From an uncultured Crocinitomix sp. (GTDB lineage Bacteria > Bacteroidota > Bacteroidia > Flavobacteriales_D > Crocinitomicaceae): a stretch of 64,000 nt of DNA. How positions within the stretch are numbered: position 1 is the stretch's first letter; the number at the start of each line of letters is the position of its first letter. Where the stretch lies: assembly GCA_937136425.1 (NCBI GenBank), contig CAKZON010000114.1, forward strand, positions 20,795 through 84,794, read 5' to 3'. The notes under the pieces are model-generated. The model saw only the letters and a program-made list of their open reading frames with translations. It was not told the origin of the DNA and did not search any database. Shown here piece after piece: positions 17,578-25,092 of the stretch. The position numbers and the translations under genes are program-made.

Positions 17578-20500
17578 TTAATTACGAACTAAGTCCGCAG
17601 CATCTGTTTTATCCTCCCATTCAAACTCAGAGATTCCATGTCCGTTGCATGTATATGAAACCGTACCAAATTTAGTTTGGATCATTTCATATAAATTTCC
17701 TGCACCGTTACGCACAACTACACGCCGTACAACATAAGAAACCATTAAGCCATCTTCATCATTAAGTGTATAAATCTCTTCTGTCATGCCCTCAGGGAAT
17801 TGATCACCCAAAGCATTTTTCATTTCTTCATCAATTTTCGTTACATCAATATCTTTTAATGACTCAACATAATCTTCTGATTTTTCAAGATCTTCCTTAC
17901 TTTTTTCACCAAGCTCATTATTCTCCTCCTTCATCTCTTCCACCATATCAGAAGTATTATCGATTACTTTATCTGCAGTTTCATCCAATTCTTTATTTGT
18001 TACCTCTTGATCATTTTTATTTCCTTCCAAATAGTTAACAGTTGAATGGCTTTCATCTAATGTTTCGGCTGTTTTATTCTCCAAGTAATCTTCTTTATCT
18101 TCACTAATTTTATTCACGACAACTTCATATCCTTCACGGTTCTTATCGTCCTCTATTTTATTTTCAACAATTTCAATTTCCATTTTCTCCACTTCAATAT
18201 CGGTATTGAACAGTACGTTGTTTTGATCAATCGTCAATTCATCAATCTTATCCTCATTTTCTAAGTTTTGCTTTTCTGTAAAGCCCTCCATACGTTCACG
18301 TGGAATGTCATTATTCAAATTCTCTATTTCAATTTCATTAATAATACCCTCTGTATATTTCTTTTGATCAATTGATACATCATAATGATCATCTTGCATG
18401 CTAGCATCCACCTCAATCATTGTTGTATTCACCTCTTCTATTCTCACTTCACCTAATTCTCTTGGCATATCTGCAGTCAACTCAATCACTCTAATTTCAT
18501 CAATCATTTCTTCAGTGTCATCCTTCACCTCCATTACAACGTCTTCTTGATCCCATGAACTAGTATTCGTTGCATTCACAATATCAACATGATGATTTTC
18601 GACATGATTTTCAGTATTCAATCTTGGAATATCTCTTTTAGGGTCTCCTTCAATTCTATTCTCCTCAATTGAGGTAACATAGTTCTTTTGAGAAAAAGTT
18701 TCATTGGTTTGTGCGACATTTTCTAAATTACTTTCTAAGATAATTTCTGTTCGAATTTGTTCCACATCTAACAAATATCCTTCTCTTGGCAAATCACTTT
18801 CGTTATTTACTTCTTCCAACTCTACATTAATATTATTAACTACCTGCGTTTGTAATTGAACATTATTATCGTTCATTTCAACCCTTTCGCGATCCTCGAC
18901 AGATTGATCATCAACCATCACTTCAACATATTCAGATGCTATTACTCGCTCTTCGTTTGGCTGAATTCCATAATTATCAATGTCCTCATTAATTCTAACC
19001 ACTTTTTCTCTTGTTTCAAAGTTTTCATCTGTTTGCTCAGTTGTATTTTCCCCAACAGCATCAGCAGCATCTAATCCTTGTTGCTCTGTTTTTTGCGCCA
19101 TTATGTATTTTCTTTCTGCCTCAGCATTTGCCAACATATTTGCCACATCAACAGAATTAGTTGATCGGTTAGGATCACCGTAGTTGGTCATATTTGTTTT
19201 AGTCTTTACAACAGCTTGCGGGTTAAGAATTTCTTCAATTTCTTTTAACTTATCTTTTGGATATTGATCTTGAGGTTTAAATCCAATTGCTCGTTCATAA
19301 CGCGTTTTAGCATTGGCATAATCGGCATTTTTAAAATATTGATCTGCTTTTTTAATCAACTTTTCATAACTCTTATTTAATTGCTCATCAGTTTCTGATT
19401 TCATATTATCAGTACACAACTTAATGCGCTCCTCAGGCCAACTTCTATTAAATAAATTATAAGCCTTTAAGTAATTTTCTTTAGCATCTTTCCAATCCCC
19501 TTTTTCAAATTGATTATCTGCATCTTTGATATAACCATTGTACTCATCCTCTAACTTATCAGCTTCATTCGACTTTAACTGAATTTGTTTGATTTCATCA
19601 ATTTTTCTTTGAGGCAATGGATCAGTTGGCTTTGTTGTAAGTGCAGTTTGATATAAAGTTAAGGCTGCATCATACTCTTTCAGATCAAGTTTATTTTGCG
19701 CATCAGCCAAAAGTTTTTGATAAGCTTCTTCCGCTTTATCATCTGAATTTTTCGATAACATATCGTTTGCTTCATCAATCTTATCTGTCGGATACTTCTC
19801 GCCTGGTTTAATTTTAAGAGCCTCATTGTAAGTTGCAATTGCTCCTGTATAATCATTACTATTAAACTCTTGGTCGCCTTTAGAAATTAGCGCCAAATAA
19901 TCTGCTTCTTTTTGTTTTGCTAAATCGTCTGCACTCATTTTGCCTTCAATCTCTGCAATTTTATTAAGCGGATATGACTCTCCAGGTTTCAAAGCAAGTG
20001 CAGCGTTAAATTTGTCCAAGGCTTGTTGCCAACTGTCAACATTCATTGCTGTTTCACCTTCTTTAATTAAAGCATCATACTGCTCCTCTAATTTTTTCTC
20101 TTCAGACAGTTCATTCTCACGATCTCTTTTTATTTGTTCAATTTTCTCAATCTGAGCCTGAGCATATGCATCTGTTTTTTTAATCGTTAATGCTCTATTA
20201 TAATAACTCTTTGATTCTTCTAACTTATCTTCATCTAAAAGTGCATCTGCTTTATCAATAATTTTTTGATATTGACGTTGGGCCTCATCTTCAGACTCAG
20301 CCTTCATTCTCTTCTCAATCTCAGCAATTTGCTCATCAGAATAAGTTTCTGAGTTTTTGATTGTTCGTGCGTCCTCATACAATGCTCTAGCGCCATCCCA
20401 ATTTTCATCTTTAAATGCCGCATCAGCCTCAGCTATTTTCTTTTCATAGCGTTCCTGTGTGTCTGCATTCTCATTCTCTTCATCCAACTTAAGACCAACC

Positions 20501-22806
20501 TCTTTTATCTTATTTGAAATTTCTGAATCTGGCTTTACTTTAATTGCAGCCTTATAATTATCCAATGCTTTCGAGTAATCCGCGGCTGCATAAGCTGCAT
20601 CAGCCTCCGCTACAAAAGCAGCAAATTCTTTTTCTTTTGCATCAGCTTCTTCATCCAACCTCAACTGCTCTTCTAACTTTACAATTTTGTTTTTAGGGTA
20701 ATCATCCTCTTTAATTGAGTTAGCAGCCTTGTACTTATCAATTGCTGTTTGTAAATCATTCGATTTTTCAGCTGCTTCAGCCTCAGCTATTGCCGCATCA
20801 TATTTAGCCTTAATCTCCGCCTCTCCTTGACTTTTCGCTATTAGATCATCAATCTCTTTAACCTTTGCTCTTATACCTGCATCATCTTTAATTTCCAATG
20901 CTTTATTATAGTTCAGCTTAGCCTTATCGTAATCATCAACATTAAAAGCTTGTGCCGCATCTGCCACAAAACCGTCAAATTTAGCTTGCTCTTCGGCTAA
21001 TTTATTTTCTGCATCAATGACCTTATTTACTTCATCTATTTTAGCTTGTGCGGCAGCATCTCCTGGTTTTGCTTCTAGTGCTTTTTTATAACGATCTATT
21101 GCCTGTGTATAATCCTTACGATCATTCGCGGCATCACCTTCAGACATCATATTATTATACTGCTCCTCTTTTTCAGCAGCTTTGGCTTCATCAGCTAAAA
21201 GCAAATCAATTTTAGCTATTTCGTCTTTTGGAGCTTGCTCTTGTGGTTTAACACCTGACGCCGCATTATATTCAGCTTTGGCCTCAGTATATTTTTTTTG
21301 ATCAAAAAGAGATTGTGCCTCTTTCATATGTGCATCATATTCCGCATTGAGCTTTTCTTCTCCCGCGGCCTTTTCTTTTTCCTTTGCAATTAAGTCTAAC
21401 TGAGCAAGTGCTGCTGAATCCCCAGGCTTCAAATCCAACGCTTCTTCATACTTAGCTTTTGCATCATCCCAAGAACGTTGATTGATTTTATCTTTTCCTT
21501 CATCCATCAATCGATTATAGTCTGCTTCCAATTGATCTTTGGCAGCCTTTTCGTCTGCTCTCTTTTTTAGAATTTCATCAATTGTTTGTATTTGACTTGT
21601 TGGCAAATCAGCCCCTGGTTTCATTTTTAAAGCCTCTTCGTAAAATTTTCGAGCCTCTTCATATTTCTCAGTATCAAAAGCCCCATCTGCAGATGCAATA
21701 ATTTGATTGTATTTATCTTGATTCGCCTTTTCTTCAGCCAAAGCAGCTTCCTTATCGGCCTTTTGCTTTTTCGCTGCCTCTAGTTTAGCTGTCACACCAG
21801 CATCATCTTTCAAATCTAGTGCGGCTTCATATTTTGAAATTCCTTCGTCGTAATTCTCTATTCCAACAGCATTATCTCCTTCAGCAACAAGCTTATTAAA
21901 GGCTGCTTCATTGTTTTTTTGATCTGCCAATTCTTTTTCAATTTCGGCGATATATGTTTTCGGAAGTTGTTCAGATGGTTTAAGACCAGATGCCTCTTTG
22001 TATAATGTTAAGGCTTTTTCCAATTCCTTTGCAGAACGGGCAGTTTTAGCTTCGGTCATCTTAGAATTAAACGCTTCTTCTTTCTCTGCATTTGCTCTTA
22101 ATTCTTCTAATTTAATTTTAGCATCCTGAATTTTATCTTTTGTAGGTTGATCTTCTGGCTTAAGGCCTAATGCTAATTCATATTGACCAATAGCTTTTTC
22201 ATAATCTGTTTTTTTCATTGCAGCATCACCAGCCTCAATGTATGCGTTAAAATCTGCCTCTCGTTTTTCATTCTCCTTCGCTTCTTTTTCTAACTCCTCT
22301 TTCTTTTCTTCCATCTTCTTGCGAAGGGCTTCAATTTTTTTCTTCATCACCTTGATCTTTTGTTGGTCAAAACCAATGAAACCAGAAGGTTCGATAGCAA
22401 ACTCTACCATAGGTTCTTTCTCCAAAAATGAAAAATCAATATCTGGAACACTCTCAAAAATTCCTACTTCAAACTTTTGCTCTACTGTTCCTGGAGGAAG
22501 TTCTTCAGGATAATCGGCATGCCCATCCATAATGGCCATTTTTGTAACAAACCCTGATTTTTTAATGAAAATTTTATAGGTACACCCCATACAAACAGGA
22601 AGCTCTATCGGTGGAACTTTACCGTTCGACCCCGAACTTTCTTTAGCAATTAAAGCTCCATTTTTGTATACTTCAATTGTTGCTCCATTCAATGATTTAC
22701 CTGTATCGTCATTTCTAACCACAGGTTTTAATTCAATCACCGTGGTTTGACCATAGGTATACCCTGCAGTCAAAATTATTAACGCTAAAATGATTATTCT
22801 CATCAT
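17578..22806 (-). CDS. 1742-residue exported protein with ~17 TPR-like modules and a 54-residue repeat array
   Basis: A signal peptide (two adjacent ATGs, MMRIIILALIILTAGYTYGQ) leads into a ~110-residue beta-rich, carboxypeptidase-regulatory-like domain (SLNGATIEVYKNG, CMGCTYKIFIKKSGFV) and a Lys/Glu coiled coil at ~150-182. Residues ~183-1192 are about 17 modules of ~59 residues, each with a helical Y-x-x-A-x-x-x-Y-x-x-A-L-x-x-KP core and a charged linker, TPR-like with long spacers. Residues 1288-1557 are five units of exactly 54 residues ending in D-x-P-R. The C-terminal ~80 residues (YVVRRVVVRNGAGNLYEMIQ, TVSYTCNGHGISEFEW) look like a conserved Bacteroidota envelope domain. No T9SS signal. 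Very acidic, non-enzymatic, probably a periplasmic or outer-membrane-associated scaffold; function unknown. Confidence 0.85.
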   Translation of the reverse strand: MMRIIILALIILTAGYTYGQTTVIELKPVVRNDDTGKSLNGATIEVYKNGALIAKESSGSNGKVPPIELPVCMGCTYKIFIKKSGFVTKMAIMDGHADYPEELPPGTVEQKFEVGIFESVPDIDFSFLEKEPMVEFAIEPSGFIGFDQQKIKVMKKKIEALRKKMEEKKEELEKEAKENEKREADFNAYIEAGDAAMKKTDYEKAIGQYELALGLKPEDQPTKDKIQDAKIKLEELRANAEKEEAFNSKMTEAKTARSAKELEKALTLYKEASGLKPSEQLPKTYIAEIEKELADQKNNEAAFNKLVAEGDNAVGIENYDEGISKYEAALDLKDDAGVTAKLEAAKKQKADKEAALAEEKANQDKYNQIIASADGAFDTEKYEEARKFYEEALKMKPGADLPTSQIQTIDEILKKRADEKAAKDQLEADYNRLMDEGKDKINQRSWDDAKAKYEEALDLKPGDSAALAQLDLIAKEKEKAAGEEKLNAEYDAHMKEAQSLFDQKKYTEAKAEYNAASGVKPQEQAPKDEIAKIDLLLADEAKAAEKEEQYNNMMSEGDAANDRKDYTQAIDRYKKALEAKPGDAAAQAKIDEVNKVIDAENKLAEEQAKFDGFVADAAQAFNVDDYDKAKLNYNKALEIKDDAGIRAKVKEIDDLIAKSQGEAEIKAKYDAAIAEAEAAEKSNDLQTAIDKYKAANSIKEDDYPKNKIVKLEEQLRLDEEADAKEKEFAAFVAEADAAYAAADYSKALDNYKAAIKVKPDSEISNKIKEVGLKLDEENENADTQERYEKKIAEADAAFKDENWDGARALYEDARTIKNSETYSDEQIAEIEKRMKAESEDEAQRQYQKIIDKADALLDEDKLEESKSYYNRALTIKKTDAYAQAQIEKIEQIKRDRENELSEEKKLEEQYDALIKEGETAMNVDSWQQALDKFNAALALKPGESYPLNKIAEIEGKMSADDLAKQKEADYLALISKGDQEFNSNDYTGAIATYNEALKIKPGEKYPTDKIDEANDMLSKNSDDKAEEAYQKLLADAQNKLDLKEYDAALTLYQTALTTKPTDPLPQRKIDEIKQIQLKSNEADKLEDEYNGYIKDADNQFEKGDWKDAKENYLKAYNLFNRSWPEERIKLCTDNMKSETDEQLNKSYEKLIKKADQYFKNADYANAKTRYERAIGFKPQDQYPKDKLKEIEEILNPQAVVKTKTNMTNYGDPNRSTNSVDVANMLANAEAERKYIMAQKTEQQGLDAADAVGENTTEQTDENFETREKVVRINEDIDNYGIQPNEERVIASEYVEVMVDDQSVEDRERVEMNDNNVQLQTQVVNNINVELEEVNNESDLPREGYLLDVEQIRTEIILESNLENVAQTNETFSQKNYVTSIEENRIEGDPKRDIPRLNTENHVENHHVDIVNATNTSSWDQEDVVMEVKDDTEEMIDEIRVIELTADMPRELGEVRIEEVNTTMIEVDASMQDDHYDVSIDQKKYTEGIINEIEIENLNNDIPRERMEGFTEKQNLENEDKIDELTIDQNNVLFNTDIEVEKMEIEIVENKIEDDKNREGYEVVVNKISEDKEDYLENKTAETLDESHSTVNYLEGNKNDQEVTNKELDETADKVIDNTSDMVEEMKEENNELGEKSKEDLEKSEDYVESLKDIDVTKIDEEMKNALGDQFPEGMTEEIYTLNDEDGLMVSYVVRRVVVRNGAGNLYEMIQTKFGTVSYTCNGHGISEFEWEDKTDAADLVRN
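18136..18945 (-). repeat. Five 54-codon coding repeats (D-x-P-R array)
   Basis: Within the 1742-residue protein, anchor motifs DLPR, DIPR, DMPR, DIPR and DKNR end at residues 1341, 1395, 1449, 1503 and 1557, spaced exactly 54 apart; a weaker anchor (NEER) ends at 1287. Each is preceded by an I/V-E-I-E-like strand (SIEENRIEGD, DEIRVIELTA, NEIEIENLNN). The intervening sequence is acidic, Asn-rich and strongly diverged. Confidence 0.75.
19228..22260 (-). repeat. About 17 tandem ~59-codon TPR-like modules
   Basis: Residues ~183-1192 of the giant protein. Module cores include KTDYEKAIGQYELALGLKP, TEKYEEARKFYEEALKMKP, RKDYTQAIDRYKKALEAKP and SNDYTGAIATYNEALKIKP. They recur at 55-63 residues with a following helix of the type K-I-x-E-I-x-x-x-L and an Asp/Glu/Lys linker. 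Divergence between copies shows the array is old rather than a recent expansion. Confidence 0.8.
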
Positions 22807-23042
22807 TGCTTTATACCCTTATTTAGCAAAAAGGTTCATTTTATTTTTACCCTTCAACTATCAATGTATCAAACCTTAAAAAGTAACTCCTACCAATCGT
22901 TTAACACATTGTTGTTTGCAACTTGCACATAAGCCTACACAAACCAAGGTCACTTTTCTTTAGTTTTATGAGGTTGTCCAATTAAACAAATATCCGAAAA
23001 AAAAGCGACCTATGCTAGGTTTAAACCCATATAATTACTGCC

Positions 23043-24176
23043 ATGCTTGAAATTAACGCACTCAGTTATTGGGAAAAAGAAACCTACATAAACCATACCG
23101 ATTTTTTGGTAGTTGGCTCAGGTATTGTCGGACTCTCAACGGCTATTCACCTTAAACAACGTCATCCATCTAAAAAAGTAACAGTTTTAGAAAGAGGTTA
23201 TTTACCGACAGGCGCTAGCACTAAGAACGCTGGCTTTGCTTGCATTGGCAGTCCTTCTGAATTATTAGCAGATCTAAAGGAGCAACCCGAAAACATTGTA
23301 TTTAGCACTGTTCAAAAAAGATGGGAAGGACTAAAGTATTTACGCCAGCTATTGGGAGACGAAGAGATTGAGTATAAATCTTTAGGATCTTATGAACTGT
23401 TTACCAGTTCTCAAAAAGAATCATTTGATGAATGCATTAAAAGTTTAGATAATTTAAATATCAAATTAAAAACAATCACAGGGATTGAAGAGGTATTTCA
23501 AGTAGATGAAAACATTTGCAAAAAAGCAGGATTCATCAAGTTTAAGCACGCCATTAAACATAAGGCAGAAGGTCAAATTAACACAGGTAAAATGTTGGAT
23601 GCACTTTTGAGATTAGCACAATCTAAAGGAATTCAAATTTTAAACGGAATTGAAGCAAAAAAAATACAGGCGCAAGAATTATTGACCAATATTGGAGTTT
23701 TCCAATTTGAAAAATTGGCAATTTGCACAAACGGGTTTGCAAAAACACTTCTACCCAATGAAGATGTTGCACCCGCTCGTGCACAAGTAATTGTCACCAG
23801 CCCAATTAATGATTTACCCTTTAAAGGAATCTATCATTTTGATGAGGGTTATTACTATTTTAGAAACATTGGCAATAGAATACTGTTTGGCGGAGGTAGA
23901 AATTTAGATTTTAAAGGAGAAACAACAACAAAATTAGAAACGACAGAGCAAATCATTTCTCATTTAGAAAAAATACTGAAACAAAACCTATTGCCTAATA
24001 TTGATTTTGACATTGAACATCAATGGGCAGGAACAATGGGCGTAGGAAAATCAAAATCTCCTATTGTTAAAAAATTGTCAGATCATACCTATTGCGGTGT
24101 GAGATTAGGAGGCATGGGTGTAGCCATTGGAACACTTATAGGTAAAGAATTAGCAGCACTTATTTACAATGAATAA
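23043..24176 (+). CDS. FAD-dependent oxidoreductase, DAO family (glycine/D-amino-acid oxidase-like)
   Basis: 377 residues. The dinucleotide-binding strand-turn-helix FLVVGSGIVGLSTAIHL lies at ~21-37, followed by VTVLERGYLPTGASTKNAGFACIG, the typical DAO family motif in which the G-A-S-T-x-N-A-G segment contacts FAD. C-terminal motifs are HQWAGTMGVGKSKSPIV and YCGVRLGGMGVAIGTLIGKELA. The usual reaction is oxidation of an amine or amino acid to an imine with FAD as acceptor; the substrate is unknown. It lies 31 bases upstream of murQ on the same strand, so the pair may be one transcript. Confidence 0.85.
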   Translation: MLEINALSYWEKETYINHTDFLVVGSGIVGLSTAIHLKQRHPSKKVTVLERGYLPTGASTKNAGFACIGSPSELLADLKEQPENIVFSTVQKRWEGLKYLRQLLGDEEIEYKSLGSYELFTSSQKESFDECIKSLDNLNIKLKTITGIEEVFQVDENICKKAGFIKFKHAIKHKAEGQINTGKMLDALLRLAQSKGIQILNGIEAKKIQAQELLTNIGVFQFEKLAICTNGFAKTLLPNEDVAPARAQVIVTSPINDLPFKGIYHFDEGYYYFRNIGNRILFGGGRNLDFKGETTTKLETTEQIISHLEKILKQNLLPNIDFDIEHQWAGTMGVGKSKSPIVKKLSDHTYCGVRLGGMGVAIGTLIGKELAALIYNE

Positions 24177-24207
24177 GTTAGTGCTTAATTGACATTATAA
24201 AATTGAA

Positions 24208-25026
24208 ATGAAACAAGAAGACAGAATAACAGAAAGCAGTTCAAACCATGATGACTTAGAAAAAATGAGCATCAATGAATTGCTTACAAACATTAATCAA
24301 GAAGATAAATCAGTCCCCTTAGCAGTTGAAAAAAGTATTCCTCAAATTGAAGCCTTTGTATCAGCCGCCTTGCAAAAAATGAAAGCTGGTGGACGTCTTT
24401 TTTACATTGGCGCAGGCACAAGTGGCAGATTAGGTATTGTTGACGCCTCAGAATGCCCTCCAACTTTCGGAGTAGAACACGGCCTTGTTGTAGGAATAAT
24501 AGCTGGTGGAGATTCAGCCATTCGTAAAGCAGTTGAATTTGCGGAGGATGACATGGAGCAAGGTTGGGAAGATCTAATGGAATTCAAAATCAATGACCAA
24601 GACTGCCTAGTTGGAATAGCCGCATCTGGCAGTACACCGTATGTTATTGGTGCCTTGCAAAAGGCAAACGAAATGGGCGTTCTTACTGCCGGAATAACTT
24701 CCAACCGAAACAGTCAGTTAGCCGCCACGGCACAATTCCCAATTACTCCCATTGTTGGACCCGAATTTGTAACTGGAAGTACTAGAATGAAATCAGGAAC
24801 AGCCCAAAAATTAGTCCTTAATATGATTTCAACCAGTTTAATGATTGGTCTTGGACGTGTAAAGGGCAACAAAATGGTAGATATGCAATTGAGCAACAAC
24901 AAACTGGTAGATAGAGGCACCACAATGGTTATGAATTCGCTTGATATTAGTTATGAAGCAGCAAACAAACTGCTCAAAACTCACGGTAGTGTTCGCAAGG
25001 CTGTTGAAGCAGGGAAAGAGGAGTGA
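24208..25026 (+). CDS. murQ: N-acetylmuramic acid 6-phosphate etherase
   Basis: A 272-residue SIS-domain protein. ESSSNHDDLEKMS at the start, FYIGAGTSGRLGIVDASECP in the middle, and GPEFVTGSTRMKSGTAQKLV, the family signature, are all present. It cleaves the lactyl ether of MurNAc-6-phosphate to give GlcNAc-6-phosphate and lactate in peptidoglycan recycling, in the cytoplasm. The catalytic glutamate region (SECPPTFG) and the phosphate-binding GTSGR loop are intact. Slightly shorter than the ~300-residue enterobacterial form. No MurP-type phosphotransferase is encoded nearby, so the substrate presumably comes from a kinase encoded elsewhere. Confidence 0.95.
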   Translation: MKQEDRITESSSNHDDLEKMSINELLTNINQEDKSVPLAVEKSIPQIEAFVSAALQKMKAGGRLFYIGAGTSGRLGIVDASECPPTFGVEHGLVVGIIAGGDSAIRKAVEFAEDDMEQGWEDLMEFKINDQDCLVGIAASGSTPYVIGALQKANEMGVLTAGITSNRNSQLAATAQFPITPIVGPEFVTGSTRMKSGTAQKLVLNMISTSLMIGLGRVKGNKMVDMQLSNNKLVDRGTTMVMNSLDISYEAANKLLKTHGSVRKAVEAGKEE

Positions 25027-25030
25027 TTTT

Positions 25031-25072
25031 TAGTATCTAGTACTTGGTACTCGGTATTTAGTAGTTGGTTCT
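25031..25072. repeat. Degenerate 7-bp tandem repeat, six copies
   Basis: Reading in sevens from 25031: TAGTATC, TAGTACT, TGGTACT, CGGTATT, TAGTAGT, TGGTTCT. Consensus is roughly T-A/G-GTA-C/T-T. It fills the 66-base gap between the convergent murQ and nuclease genes, immediately after the murQ stop. No hairpin terminator is visible there. Confidence 0.65.
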
Positions 25073-25092
25073 TGATAATTGAAGTTTACCAA

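Noticed and set aside
17766..18038. Several plus-strand open frames of 65-95 codons opposite the giant TPR protein
   Set aside because: Shadows of biased GAA/GAT/AAA codon use on the minus strand; no coding features of their own.
18136..22260. Possible CRISPR or satellite-like DNA repeat
   Set aside because: The periodicity is at protein level within one continuous reading frame; DNA identity between units is low and there are no uniform spacers.
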